From assembly GCA_039881045.1 (NCBI GenBank), contig JAYWVB010000038.1, positions 248,001 through 312,000 on the forward strand: a DNA stretch of 64,000 nt, in the 5' to 3' direction. The notes under the pieces are model-generated. The model worked only from the letters and a program-made list of their open reading frames with translations, made no database searches and was not told the origin of the DNA. Source of the DNA: Chaetomium olivaceum (taxonomy: Eukaryota > Ascomycota > Sordariomycetes > Sordariales > Chaetomiaceae). The position numbers and the translations under genes were made by a program. Below, one piece after another: positions 1 through 11,716 of this stretch. The first letter of the stretch is position 1. The number at the start of each line of letters is the position of its first letter.

Positions 1-693
1 GTTGATGTTGTCTTGACCATCTGGCGCTCACCCCGAGCGGTACTGATGGCCTTTTCGGCAACGGTATTTATACTTACCACCTATCCGTGATCAGCACCGT
101 GACCGCGATGATCCTCTAAGCAACAACGTCAGTCATTCTTCGAGGTGCGTCGTAGCAAGTGTGGAAGCAGATGTTACTTGCTTGTGATGAGAAAGCTATG
201 AATCTGCTTTGAATTCCACTCATTAGAGTCATTACCTAGTTAGATAGGAGCGCGCGATAAGACTTGTCGGTTACAGAGGTATTGTTGCGCTTCAGTGACC
301 ATTCAACCTGTAACTATCCCATAATTTGTCCATGAAAGCACATACACAAAACCCAGCGCCTTCCTATCCAGAAACCTGCTCGCCCTCTGCCCGAGTTTGG
401 ATCCAACCTTCATTTGCAAACCCGATAAATGGAGGGCTAATTTGTCATAATGATGGTTTCTTACAGATGCCCTGATAATTTGATTAGACTTAGTGACCAT
501 GAGGCCAACCCAGCCATATAAAGACGGTTGGCTACCCCCAAGGGCAAGTCATCATAAGACTCGAAAGCAGCGTCGCGAACCCGAAGTACTTTGCACTCGC
601 TGAGACTGATGACAAAAATACCTCGGAGTCCCTTAACGCGGTCATGGGCCCGACTGCTTGCGGCCAGTTTGCCAGATCGAATACTTGCCAGGA
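1..693. other. Intergenic, no gene recognised
   Basis: Only short open frames without recognisable protein character are present on either strand. The stretch lies downstream of the minus-strand transcription factor gene, so part of it is probably its 3' untranslated region. Confidence 0.5.
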
Positions 694-2490
694 TTACGCT
701 GTTAAGGACGCAGCAAGCATAACAAGGCCGCCAAAACCATCCATCCCCGAGCACCAGTCATCCCAATCGACCGCATGCCACGCCAGGCCCGTAGCGCCGA
801 CATCTCGGGGCGTGTAACTCAGCCGCGCCACATCGCTGATGCACTGCAGCTCGGCCTGATCGATCCTGACGAGGTCACCGCTTCCAGCCAACGCAAAAGC
901 AGCTCGGGGATCGGCTTCCTCCTTCTCATTCTCGGCCTTCCATGCCAACACGTCCCCGGCCTCCCAGAGCCGCTTCTTGGCCGGCAGCGGTGCGATGATG
1001 AGGTCCGCTTGCTTCCGCACATTGCACATGCCCGCTGGTTCGAAATACACAAGCATATCCACGACCTGAAACATCACACATAGCCTGTGATTTGTTTAGC
1101 GGTCGTTGTCGTTACTATTGTTGCGCTCTGAGAGTCAAGGGGCTGACCTTCGTCTCGACTCCTCAAAGATCCATTGATCCCATGTCGAATTTAGATCGTG
1201 TCCGGGTGTCTCTGTAACAATACCGTATTGCGTAGCCAGTGCCTATACTGTCAGCCAAATGTTTCGCCAGGAAGCTATTAAGAACGCTTGACTTACAACT
1301 ACAAGGGCAACTAACAACGAATCAAAACTGTTGTACTCCGGTTGACCTTCATCTACCTTGAAGATGAGATAAACGAGGAGCGCCTGCATAGCAGCCAGCA
1401 ATTGCCATTTGTTCCATCCCTGATACTGAAAGGGAAGCACGTTTGTGAGCCCCTCAAAACACGATGACCGTTGTTTTCTAACTCGTCACGGAACTTGATG
1501 ACGTACCTCTTGATAGAAACGTTCACACTCCATGCGTACGTTTCTCCAGAACAGTTTTCGATTCCCCGGAAGCCCGGTGCGGACCATGTGCAGCAAACTG
1601 ATGCAGTTGTTGAGTGGCTCCATATTGTCGTTTTCAGCACCGGCAGAAGCCATCATGCGAGGGTGGACAAACGGTGGCAGTGAGTCAGGTTGTAACAGCA
1701 TAAGAGGATAGGACTTCAAGGTTTTTAGGATGAGGGTGGCGGTTCTTTGTGTTTTGGGCCCAATTTTCGGCCGCTGGACGAGGGATCCCAGAATATCAAG
1801 CGGCTGTCTTGGTATCGACATGTACGGCGAGGAAACCGCATGTTCGCGTAGGAGTTCCTGAAGGGCCGAAGGTGTCGGCTCATGAATCAGCGTAGACGTC
1901 GGGGGTGGTGAAAACTGAACGGCATTTCCTTTAGCCTGCCAGTTACTCAGGGGTTCGGCAAAGTCAAAGATGGGATTGTTCCAGTCAAACCACCCGTTTC
2001 CTGAGTTTTCCAGCGCGGTCGGAACTAGCGTGGCAAACTCGTCTTGAAGTGGATGGTAGTCAATGTCGTCCGGAGGGTCGTAGGTCGTTGAGTGTGCTGT
2101 TGTTGATAGTCCGGCTGCGGGCACATCATCACCCCCCTTGTCCCTAGCTTTTCTACCTACGACCTTAGTTGTGCTGGCCGGATAATGACAATCGATGTGC
2201 CTGGTCATGCAGCCGGAGCAGGTAGGCTGTTTGGCATCGCAACGAGCTTTGCGTTTCGCACAGGCAAGACATGATCGGGCCCTGGAAGCGACGCCCTCCT
2301 TCCGAGAGCGGCAGTAGTATCCATGTCTCTTGAGTGTGGATTCTAAACATGACGATGTTTAGTGTCCTTGCTCTGTCATCCATGCGCCAGTACCTCTCAT
2401 CCGTTGCGGGCTTAACTCACGCTTATCGAACGGCTTATTACACTGGGCACATCGGAGGACGATCTGGGGCTGTTTATCCACTTCGGCCAT
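694..2490 (-). CDS. Transcription factor with C2H2-type plus Zn2Cys6 DNA-binding domains
   Basis: A predicted nuclear transcription factor of 506 residues. I join five exons: 2490-2421, 2342-1507, 1425-1297, 1242-1148 and 1084-694. All introns are GT..AG and the joined length is a multiple of three. The N-terminus holds a C2H2-like finger (C14, C17, H30, C34; C-x2-C-x12-H-x3-C). It is followed directly by a fungal Zn2Cys6 cluster (C48, C51, C58, C65, C68, C75; CX2CX6CX6CX2CX6C). The C-terminal two thirds resemble the regulatory region of this fungal family, with segments such as WQLLAAMQALLVYL and YFEPAGMCNVRKQAD. The first finger is split by intron 1, which supports the exon choice. Targets are unknown. 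It lies 551 bases from a divergent dehydrogenase gene, which could be a target, but that is inference. Confidence 0.85.
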
Positions 2491-3041
2491 TTCAATTTCG
2501 ACAGTAACAGACGGGGAATCGTTGGTGTGGTGGTGTTGTGGTGTTGTGGAGTTGTGGAGACAATTTTATGACGGAGTCGTTGCGCGAGGAGCAGTTTGTC
2601 AGCCCCTAACAACCGAACCCCACTGTTCAATGAGTTCCGTCGGGCGGAACAAATTGTACGGTATGTAGTCCCAGTTACAATGCCAAGCATCTACAGACGA
2701 CGGAGCATTTTGTAAACACCACGCGAGGTATCCCAGACCACATTTCCGTATGACAAATGTCAAGATCGGGAGTTGAGAAATTGTAAATCGCCCTCGTAGG
2801 ATTAGACTCCTTCTAGTTCCGTAGGCAATAGATTTTGTATAAGAATGACCGTCATGGCACAGGAACCATATCCCAAGACACTCAAGCACTCACACCAGCA
2901 TTCAGAGCAGCATTAACACCAACACTTACACAAACACTCACACAAGCACTCACACAACACACATCCACACACTTCTACCTCATCATCACCACCTACCTCA
3001 CTCTCACCACACCTTTCCAAGATTTAAAGAAACCATCCAAA
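2491..3041. promoter_or_regulatory. Shared upstream region of divergent TF and SDR genes
   Basis: A 551-base interval between two divergent starts. The part next to the dehydrogenase (about 2876-2990) is a CA-rich, nearly G-free tract with repeated CACTCACACAAG-like units, typical of a fungal 5' leader. No specific operator was identified. Confidence 0.5.
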
Positions 3042-4012
3042 ATGGGCGCCCCCTTCCCCTCCCCCACCACCACCTGGCACAGCACCACCTACGCCTCCCT
3101 CTCGCCCACCCGCCCTCCTCCCTCCGCCAAGGGCAAGGCCGTGCTCATCACCGGAGGCGGTACCGGCATCGGCGCCGAGACAGCGCGCACCTTCGCGGCC
3201 GCGGGCGCTGCCCGCATCGCCCTCGTCGGCCGCCGCCAGCAGCCGCTGCTCGACACCAAGGCCGCCATCCAGCGCGAGTTCCCGCTTGTGGACGTCTTCG
3301 TGGCGTCGGCGGATGTTACGCGGAAGAGCGAGGTGGATGCGGCGTTTGACGGGTTTCTTGGTGGTGCCCAGGGGAAGCTGGACGTGGTGGTTAGTGGTGC
3401 GGCGGTTATAGGGCCGATTGATTCGGTGGCCGATGTTGATGGACATCGGTTCATTGACGCGGTCAATGTGAACCTGAAGGCAGCGTTGTTTATTGGGCAG
3501 GCGTTCGTGCGCCATGCGGCCAAGGACGCGGTCGCGGTCAATATCTCGTCGTCGGCTGCTCATGTCAACTTTGGGCCTGCGATTGCCGCCTACAGTGTTG
3601 CGAAGATGGCTGCCGTCCGGCTTTGGGACGCGTTGAGCACTGTGAACCCGGAGCTGAGCGTCTTTCATATCCAACCTGGAGTGGTGGACACGGATATGAA
3701 CAAGGAAGTTGGGGGTATCAAGGCTCTCGGCCACGAGGACCATGGTAGGTGGCATGGTGTTTTCTCCCGTGCTTGTTCGGAACGTTAGCTGACCTTGCCC
3801 TTTCATTAGTCTCCCTCCCGGCTACTTTTACGCTGTGGCTCGCTAGCCCCGAAGCCCGTTTCTTGAAGGGCAAGTTTTTGTGGGCGAACTGGGATGTGGA
3901 GGAGCTCAAGGCTCGCCGCAACGAGTTGGAGTCGACCAGGCAGCTTAACGTTGATATTGTGGGATGGCCATTTGGGGAGAGCAGCTTCAAGGCGGGATTC
4001 GGCAGTGATTAG
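3042..4012 (+). CDS. Short-chain dehydrogenase/reductase (classical SDR)
   Basis: An NAD(P)-dependent oxidoreductase of 301 residues. There are two exons, 3042-3744 and 3810-4012, with a GTAGGT donor and a TTAG acceptor. The start is the first ATG after a CA-rich leader. The Rossmann motif TGGGTGIG lies at residues 38-45. The catalytic Ser is in ISSSA (about 169-171), and YSVAK supplies Tyr184 and Lys188. The usual NNAG strand is changed to SGAAV, a tolerated variation. The C-terminal exon has a short hydrophobic stretch and the segment VDIVGWPFGESSFK seen in fungal SDRs of unknown substrate. The substrate cannot be read from the sequence. It is divergent from a transcription factor gene. Confidence 0.9.
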
Positions 4013-4618
4013 ACTCTGAGCTGGGATTGATCATGGGAAGGAAATATTACTACTAGATTGTTCATGTACCATAGAATTTGCATAAAGTCCGAGGAAGCGT
4101 AATCATCTTTTTTTAGTTTTATCGTGGTGCGAATAGCTGCAATTCTGTTTGGTTGTTTGAAAGAAGTCCATAAAAATTCAAGGTGGAATTTGACAAGTAA
4201 CCAAATCCTATGTAATTAGGCGGTCGTCTTGGCGGACCCACCTGCTGTGGCTGGACCAAGAGGTGACGTGAGTGCGGTGGGTTGCAGGGGTTCGCATGTG
4301 CGTTTCCAGAACAATGAGGGATGGCGGGGTTGATGCTTGACTTGCAGCAGCGGGTCAACCCTCCCACCCCCCGTGCCTGGCTTCCAGGTTGTCTGGCTTG
4401 TCTGGGGGTCTCTCGCTCAGCCTCGTGATGAATGCTGCGGCTGACCCACCATGGCCTCGTCAGCACTTTGTCTCGCTCTTCTTCTTTCACCCATAAAGCT
4501 TGTCATGTTACCTCGTACCTTACCTCGAAACTGAACCTCGAGAAGCCAACCCCGAAGCCCTCGTTTAACCAACAAAACACAGCATAGCTCCCGTTCATTC
4601 ATCCAAGCCAAGGGCAAG
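4013..4618. other. Intergenic between two plus-strand genes
   Basis: Contains a T-rich tract just after the dehydrogenase stop and a pyrimidine-rich leader before the next ATG. No coding sequence is supported. Confidence 0.5.
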
Positions 4619-6187
4619 ATGCTCGACGAAAACCTGCCCACCTTTCGGTTGAAGCCATCTTCCGATAACCCGCATTCGAGCCTCCTCTATTTCACTCAGA
4701 ACGGTTCCGAACCAGCAGCCGAGTACCTGGTACGGCGGGCGGACCCGGCGCTGCCCGCCTCACGCAGCAAGTATGGGATTGCAATATGCGATCCATATAA
4801 CACCGACGTGGTCTATGGAGAGGTGACGGTCGAGCCTGAATGGTCACAACCGACCCTCTCCGCTGCCGAAATTCGGGCTCAGGCCCAGGCCGGTGCGCCC
4901 CCAGCGCCGGCTGTGGCGCTTGTCCCAGACAGCTTTACGATTCAGCTATACAACCCCGACCAGTCGGTGGCCGTCAAGATGGTGACTGGGTCATGGGGGA
5001 AGAGCGATACTTGGGAGTTTGAGCTACCTGTCCAGACATTTCGCAAACCCACTATCAGTGCGCTAGACCGCGAACAGCAGGACAGTTCCCCCGCCGCGGC
5101 CGATCTGATCCCTCGCGTCATGTTTCGGTGGAAGAAGGACGGTCTGCTGAGCAAGGATATGACATGTTATATGACGGGCCAGCGGCTCGGTACACGCAAG
5201 AATAAGGAGCCCGATATCACCATTGCCTTGTTCAAGGCCGCCCGAGAGAGCATCCTGACCGTCTACCAGCCGAACCTGCATCGTGTCGAAGTCGAGGACC
5301 GCAAGGGCCTCGAACTAGTTCTTCTGTTGGCTTCGGAAGTCATCAAAGACCTCTGGCTAGTCCCCAAGACCGACGCATTCAACGTCCAAGGCGGGGGAGG
5401 CCCGGCACCAAATGCGGCCAAGAGAAAGAACTCCCGCCCGATTGTCAACCCCGCTCCAATGGGCCCAGCCGTCATGTCCGGCGCGCTGGCGAACATCACC
5501 CCCGTCCAAGCCGCGCCCGCAGCTCCCCCACCAGCGCAACAAAGCACCAACACCACCCCACCCCCCACCAACCCCGAAGTCGAAGCTGAAACCCGCCGCC
5601 TGCAAGCTCTAGTCGAGCGCGAGCAACGCGAGCGCGAAAAAGCAGAACGTGCCGAGCAGAAGCGCATCAAGAAGATGATCGAAGACGAAGAGAAAGAGCG
5701 CCGGCGCCGCGAGGCCGAGATCGCCAAGGAGACAGAGCGCCTCCGCAAAATGTACGGCGTCGAGGGGCAGGACCTCCCATCCGACCGGCCGTCACTCCCT
5801 CCACGCACCCAGCAGCCCCCAGCAGGACCCTCCCACGCAGCAGCAGCAGCAGCAGCCGGACACCCGGCGCCCGGATCCCCGCAACAGCAGCTCGGCCCCT
5901 GGGGCTACGGGGCCCCGCCGACGCTGCCCCCGAGGCCGGTCAGTGCGGGGCCGCAGTCGCGACCGCAGCAGCAATCGTCGCCGCCGGGGCAGGGCGGGCA
6001 TGGGTTTAAGCCGCCGCCGCAGAATCAGCAGCAGGGGCCGTTCCATTCTAGCACACTGAATACGTTGTGGAAGGGTGCTGCTGGTGGGTTGCAGCAGTTA
6101 CAGCAGCAGGGGCAAAAGCCGCAGGGACGGAGGAAGTCCGAGGACGAGAAGTCGAAGGTGCGGAAGAAGAGGAGTTCGCATTGGTAG
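4619..6187 (+). CDS. Fungal protein of unknown function with coiled coil and P/Q-rich tail
   Basis: A single exon of 522 codons. I do not recognise a named family. Residues 1 to about 250 look like a compact folded region rich in beta-type segments, for example PDSFTIQLYNPDQSVAVKM and MFRWKKDGLLSKDMTCYMTG. It has some feel of a Tubby-C or scramblase-like beta fold, but I cannot support that assignment. Residues about 320-385 are a strongly charged helix (E/R/K-rich) expected to form a coiled coil. The remainder is low complexity with poly-Ala, poly-Gln and Pro runs. The protein ends in a basic tail, RRKSEDEKSKVRKKRSSHW. The start is preceded by a typical A-rich context. GC-rich codon use matches its neighbours. 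Confidence 0.8.
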   Translation: MLDENLPTFRLKPSSDNPHSSLLYFTQNGSEPAAEYLVRRADPALPASRSKYGIAICDPYNTDVVYGEVTVEPEWSQPTLSAAEIRAQAQAGAPPAPAVALVPDSFTIQLYNPDQSVAVKMVTGSWGKSDTWEFELPVQTFRKPTISALDREQQDSSPAAADLIPRVMFRWKKDGLLSKDMTCYMTGQRLGTRKNKEPDITIALFKAARESILTVYQPNLHRVEVEDRKGLELVLLLASEVIKDLWLVPKTDAFNVQGGGGPAPNAAKRKNSRPIVNPAPMGPAVMSGALANITPVQAAPAAPPPAQQSTNTTPPPTNPEVEAETRRLQALVEREQREREKAERAEQKRIKKMIEDEEKERRRREAEIAKETERLRKMYGVEGQDLPSDRPSLPPRTQQPPAGPSHAAAAAAAGHPAPGSPQQQLGPWGYGAPPTLPPRPVSAGPQSRPQQQSSPPGQGGHGFKPPPQNQQQGPFHSSTLNTLWKGAAGGLQQLQQQGQKPQGRRKSEDEKSKVRKKRSSHW

Positions 6188-8776
6188 GGGTCTTTTTTGG
6201 GTATGTGAAGGGCTTAGAGTAGGCGGTTGTGGTTTATTTTTGGGTATGACCGGTTGATGAAGCGAAAGGGAACTATGAGCGTCGCTGGCTTTTGGATCAT
6301 ATGCATCTAGATGGTACATACTTTACATAGCGTTCGCAACGATTGTAATGACCGACTTCCATGTTTATGCTAGCAGCGTTTGTGCATTAAAAAGTCATAA
6401 TATACCGTCTAGTATATAACAATCATAGGGTACCTGGGGATAGAACGCAGCAAGTGCTTTAAATGTCTGACCTGGAAAAGGGGGCCGGCTGTTTATCCCC
6501 TTTTGAACACCGACAAGGTTCGACTGACAAGCAAGTCGGCAAATGATCTTTTCAGACCCATTTTGTCTTATTCTCCTTCACATTTCATCTGATCACGGTC
6601 AATCCCATCCCCTACAATTGTTTGTTATACACGATAGACAACTCAACTCACCTCTCCCGGCCGAACATGGACCAGGCATGCTTGCAAACCCCCAACCGGG
6701 CACTTACACCGAGCTTAGCTGTCTCGAACACTCGTGTTTGCTTTACGTACACCTGTAGATTAACCTCTCTTCCAAGCTCCGCTCCTGTTTCAAACCGCGA
6801 CCTGGCGTCGCATCGGCCGAGGAATCTTTCTGGAATGTCTCGTCCCCCCCACACCATCTCACCGGCAGCATTTTCCATAGGTCCTTGTCGATGGGGGAGG
6901 GTAGGAATTTACCCTCGTTGACGGAAAGCCACACAAGATGTATGTATGTAGGTGATGCGGGAGAGAGACCGGACCGGCCAGGAGGTGAAACGCGGTGTGC
7001 CCCGGCCGGTGGGGGTGAGAGCCTTGCCAGGACGGGCCCAGAACCCAGGCGGTTTCAAAACTTTTGGCTGTGCTTGAGGGCTTGCCCTTGGCCGCGTGTC
7101 CCAGAAACGAGAGAGAAAGAGAGAGACAGGGTGCATGGGTTATGGGTTAGTCGGCGGGAACGGTGAAGGGATGAATCGGGGCATCTTGATGCCGTTATTG
7201 GATCGCGGGGCAGTGACACGGCTTGGGGCTGTGTGTGGGCATGCAGGCAGGGCGAGGAGGATTTTTGGAAAAGAAGTATTCATGGATTACTACTGGGTAA
7301 CTAGGTATGTTTAGACGGAAAATGCCCAACCGCCCGGATGGGATTAGGAAGAGGCGCGCCTAATGCAAGCAGGGTGTTGAATGGATGCATGTCGAAGCCT
7401 TGTGGACGGGCGAACCCATGCACTGCCATGGGCAGAAAAAAAAACTGTTTTCATTCCCTGCAGTCGATAAGCAGACGTTTGGTCGGCATCCCACATTTTA
7501 TAACCCAGTTAGGTCTTTTTGCCCATAACTAGTGTGCCATGGTACGTGTGTGCATGTGGACGTAACGATATTGTAGGCTAGTAAATGCTCTTCTGTGGAA
7601 AGCCTCGGGCTGCGTAGGAACATCGGGCGGGGTTCTGCCGCCAGAACCAAGTTTATTACCTGAGGGTATGGGAGCTTTATCGACAAAAGGTCCGCCAATA
7701 ATGAAACCCGAAGCACGAGGGCACCTGACAATGCTCTCGAACGACGGCCGGATTGTCGCGTTGTTGGAAGCCGAAGGCCTGGGCGCGTGAGACCTTGAAC
7801 CATGTGAACAAAAATGTCGAGAGCCGCCAGTTGATGCGCAAAATAGCAACGAACGTTACGGAGGACCGTGGAGTTAGTTACCTATGGCGGGAGCTCGTTG
7901 TAATATTGCAACCAACTGTGGGCCTGACCGGCGGTGAACATATGTATATCGGTATATGCATACGTTACCCAGATACACACATGTATGATGTATGTACCTT
8001 ACATAGTATGCACCCCACGGAGAAGACTCGGCAGATTTGGGATGGGTTGCGCCGAAAAACTTGAAAGTTGAAAAGACTCGAAACTTCCAGGCCACGCACG
8101 GGGTTGGTCCCATACACATCAGTTGAATCAGGTCCTGTCACTCTTTTAGAAAGGGTTACCCTGGCCAGGGCCCACAGGGGTCCGGTAAGCCGGCAGGGGG
8201 GGCAAAGAGGGCAAATTTGGCGCTAAGACGGGTTGGGAAGGGCACCACTTTCAAGCGGCCAAGCGAGCGGCTACCCGAGCCCGCAATCAACAACCTCTCC
8301 GCCCGCATCGACGACCAAGAAGCAATCCCACTAGGCCCGCTTTCCCTCCACCGTTTTCTTGCCCTTCGACCGCCGACTCTGAAAGCCCGACTCTAGCCCG
8401 GCGTCTCTATCCCGCCGCTGCCACCGCCACAATAGACGGCCGTTACTCCGGTTCTGTATTGAGGGGCCGAACCCTCCTGTGAGAACCCGTTGCTGCCGCT
8501 GCCGCTCCCTCCCCCTCCGCAACCGATCGATCGGCTACCACCCGCATCCCACAAGCGCCGATCCCAAACCGCCTCTCCTCCCTTGTCGACACTGACGCTT
8601 TACCCAACCCCGCCTTGCTTGACGCCCTCGCTGCTTCGTTCGACTCGCCAACTCAAACAGGAACACCCTCGCGGTTCCTGCTCCCCTTCGCCGTTAGTCG
8701 TTTTTCGGAGCGACTGCAAACCGTCATCCTGGCCCTCGCCGCAGCCCAGGCCGTGAGGGCCCCAATATACCCAGTC
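6188..8776. other. Long gene-free interval upstream of STE50
   Basis: 2.6 kb without a supported gene. It contains an AT-rich palindromic patch around 7938-8010 built of CATATGTATAT-type words and a C-rich leader from about 8260 into the STE50 start. The open frames here lack codon bias and familiar motifs. This is probably a long promoter and 5' leader. Confidence 0.45.
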
Positions 8777-10429
8777 ATGAATTTCGACTCGGGGACTGCC
8801 TATGCCGAGTCGGATGCCGACGACGAGTACGAGAGAGACATGCACAACAGCTCGCCCATCGCTACCGACCTCGAGACCTCCCCTATCGACTCAGACCCGC
8901 CATCAGCCGAGCACACGCCCACCACCTACGGCTACCGCACGAGTGCTGACAGGTTACCTGAGACCATCATATCCGAGTGGACCGCCGACGAGTGCGCCGA
9001 CTTCATCGCCAGCATAGGCCTGCAACAATACGCAGACATTTTTCTCGGTAAGCAGACGCCGTTTGGTCGGACGTTGGTGGGCGAGCAACTGCTGACGCAA
9101 CCTGTTTTAGAAAATGAGATTGTCGGCGAGGCTCTCGTCGCCCTCCAACATGAAGACCTCAAGGCGATGGGACTCAACAGTGTTGGTCACAGACTAACCA
9201 TCCTCAAGTCGGTGTTCGATGTGAAGAAGGCCCAAGATGTTCCCATTGAGTCCGACCACTATATGCCACTCAGTAGGTCCATGTTCGAAAGAAAAACGTC
9301 CCTGTCTCTTAATCACGGCATGTTTTAACACAAGTGATTCACAGCTGCCGAGACACAAGCCCAGTCGTCATATGCGACACTAAAAGACATCAAGCTCCTC
9401 GTGGAGCAGCTGCGCCTTCGAGATGAGCGAATATCATTAGTTGAGCAGGACATTCGCAGGTTAATGGACGATTACAGGAGATTGCGGGAGGATGTGCTCC
9501 CAGCAGTGCGGATGGTCAAGGATGCCCAGCAGCCTCTACCTAACCTGAGTAACGGCCCGTCTTATGAGAGCACATTGTCGCCCCCTGCGCCGACGCCATC
9601 GACCGCTCAGTCTGCCGCGGGATTGAAGCGGCAATACTCGACCAAGAAGATCATGCTTGGGACAACTCCCAAAGCCACGTCCCCGACGCATCTACAAACG
9701 AACCACGATCGGTCAATAGTCGAACAGACCCTCGACCCGTCCAGCGCCGCCGAAAGAGCCGTTATGTCGTCATCACATTTGGCTGCCATGAACGGGTCCG
9801 GCGGAAGCGCATCATCACCATCCTACCCCTCTCCAAACATGCCCTCCCCGACCTCGCCGCCCACCGGCATGCTTTCAGGCACCACCCTCGGCGCGCGCTC
9901 CTACCGTGCCGGCGGCGACCAACCGACCCCCTCATCCCGCTCCACCTTCGCGCCGGAAGACTCGTACAACAACCAAGCAAAGAACACGGCCCCACGGCGG
10001 ATGCAGACCCCCGCTCCGGAAACGCCCGGCGCCGCCAGCAACGCCTCGGTCGAAATCTTCAAGTCCTTCCGCGTTAGCATGGACGACCCCTGCTACAAGG
10101 TCCTCCCCGCCGCCCTCAAAAAATACCAGATCAACGCCCCCTGGGACCAGTACGCCCTGTACATCGTCTACGGCGACCAGGAGCGCTGCCTCGCCCTCGA
10201 CGAGAAACCCCTCATCCTCTTCAAACAACTAGACAAGGAAGGGAAAAAACCCATGTTCATGCTCCGCAAGACCAACAACGCCGGCGCCGACGGCAGCGGC
10301 GCCGCCCCCGACGGGACCCCGGGCAGCGCGGGGCTCATGGGGCCCGGAAGTAGCTCGGCTGCTGCGGCCGCGAGGGGCGCTGGTGCCGGTGCCGGTGTCG
10401 GGTATGACCCGCCGGGAGGCATCATTTAG
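8777..10429 (+). CDS. STE50: MAPK cascade adaptor Ste50 (SAM and RA domains)
   Basis: The adaptor that links Ste11-type MAPKKK to membrane Ras/Cdc42-type GTPases in the pheromone, filamentation and osmotic MAPK pathways (family knowledge). There are three exons, 8777-9047, 9111-9272 and 9345-10429, giving 505 residues. A SAM domain spans about 64-133, from WTADECADFIASIGL to RLTILKSVFDVK, and intron 1 falls inside it. A coiled-coil helix follows (LRLRDERISLVEQDIRRLM). After a Ser/Pro-rich linker comes a Ras-association domain at about 380-452 (EIFKSFRVSMDDPCYKVLP to KKPMFMLRK). The tail is Gly/Ala-rich. The first in-frame ATG is at 8777; the frame stays open upstream without an ATG. Domain order and length match fungal Ste50. 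Confidence 0.93.
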
Positions 10430-10505
10430 GGGATTGGTGCGCTCCGGGGGCCGTTCTGACTCGTGTGCGCGTGTGGGGCGGCTAGTGCCGGGTGGGGGGC
10501 CTGAA

Positions 10506-10546
10506 GGGGGGCGCTGACTCGGGGTAGGGGGGCGCTGACTCGGGGT
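10506..10546. repeat. Direct repeat, two 21-bp units
   Basis: The word GCGCTGACTCGGGGT occurs at 10511-10525 and again at 10532-10546 within a G-rich context, giving a 21-bp period just after the STE50 stop. Confidence 0.8.
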
Positions 10547-10584
10547 TGGGGGGGAGGGAATGGAAAAGGTTGGGAATGTTGAGC

Positions 10585-10624
10585 GGGGAGAGAGAGAAGG
10601 AGAGAGAGAAAGAGGGGAGAAAGA
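10585..10624 (+). repeat. 40-base homopurine tract
   Basis: Forty consecutive A/G bases made mostly of GA dinucleotides, in the 3' flank of STE50. Confidence 0.85.
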
Positions 10625-11431
10625 TGGGGCGGTATGGAGAGAGAGTTGGCCTGTTTGTGTGTGTGTATGGCTTTACTTCCGGATGTGCGAAAGCAGGTCT
10701 GTCTGTATCGTCGGGGAGTGGGTTGGTGTCAGGGAAACTGGGCGGGCTGGGTTTGTCGGCAGGGAAAGAGGGGTTACAAAGAGAGAAGAGAGGGGTTTTA
10801 TCATTCGAGAAGAAGAAGACGTGAGCGTGTTGTGGGGGAGGGGGGCTAGATAGGGTGTCAGGTTTGTTGGTTGGGACCATTTTTTGCGAATGGGATGGGG
10901 GGATACAGGGTGAACTGTAGGTTTGGAGAGTTAAGGAGGGTTTTGGAATCAAAAACAACAAAAGGGGGCATTCTCGTTCGGTAGTCTTGGTCGTGTTTGT
11001 TTGTGGCAGGGTTAGGTGGCCTGGTGTTTTTGTGTCTCTGTCGTCTGTCTATATGCATCTGGTTGCCCACATTGTTTGGGTTGGCGAGCTTTGCGTCTGT
11101 CTCTGCTTCGTGGGCGTCGTTGGCAGGCGTTCCTTTTCGATTGCATGCCTCGTTGTTGTTCTTGTCCATGTCTTACCTTTCTAGTGTACATGGGTTTGTG
11201 AAGTCATTTTAACCCTCCGTCAACCTGCTGCTGATAAGCCATGTCGATTCTTTTTTGGGGGGTGGCACAAGTGGCTATCACTCCCCTAAGATTAGTTTTG
11301 TTGTGCTACTCACTTCCCATTAACAAGGATGTGTAAAGACATTCTTGGTAAACACTACAAACCTCTACACTACAGTTAGCCTTCCCAACCTCTATTCCGT
11401 ACACGCTCGAGCGAACCACAACAAACGCGCC

Positions 11432-11479
11432 AAACCACGACCCAAACCACAACCCAAACCATGCCTCAAACCGCGATTC
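11432..11479 (+). repeat. Degenerate 12-bp tandem repeat
   Basis: Four consecutive 12-base units start with AAACC: AAACCACGACCC, AAACCACAACCC, AAACCATGCCTC and AAACCGCGATTC. The first two differ at one base. Confidence 0.75.
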
Positions 11480-11716
11480 CGGGTACTGCGTGACCTGCAA
11501 AAGCATCGCTCTGACCCCGTCCGTCCACGCCATCCTTCCCAGAACCCTTAAAGTATTGCTCTAAAGATATCCCCGGCTCCCCATTCCTTCCCCGGAGACG
11601 AATTTTCGGCAATTGTTTGCGTGCCGAGGCCGAGGCCGCGAGCCTCTCTGTCCTTGACTCGGACAGGTGTCAACCCGTTTACACAACCCAACAACCCCAA
11701 GGCCCAGGCGCCCGCC

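Larger units (their letters stand above)
10430..11716. other. Convergent 3' region with low-complexity tracts
   Basis: Lies between the ends of STE50 (+) and the DUF4211 gene (-). It contains a 21-bp direct repeat, a homopurine tract and a 12-bp period repeat, each listed separately. No coding sequence is supported. Confidence 0.5.

Noticed and set aside
694..4012. Biosynthetic mini-cluster around the SDR
   Set aside because: Only one enzyme and one regulator; no PKS, NRPS, terpene synthase or transporter nearby.
8615..8776. N-terminal extension of STE50
   Set aside because: The frame is open but has no ATG before 8777, and the translated extension has no conserved character.
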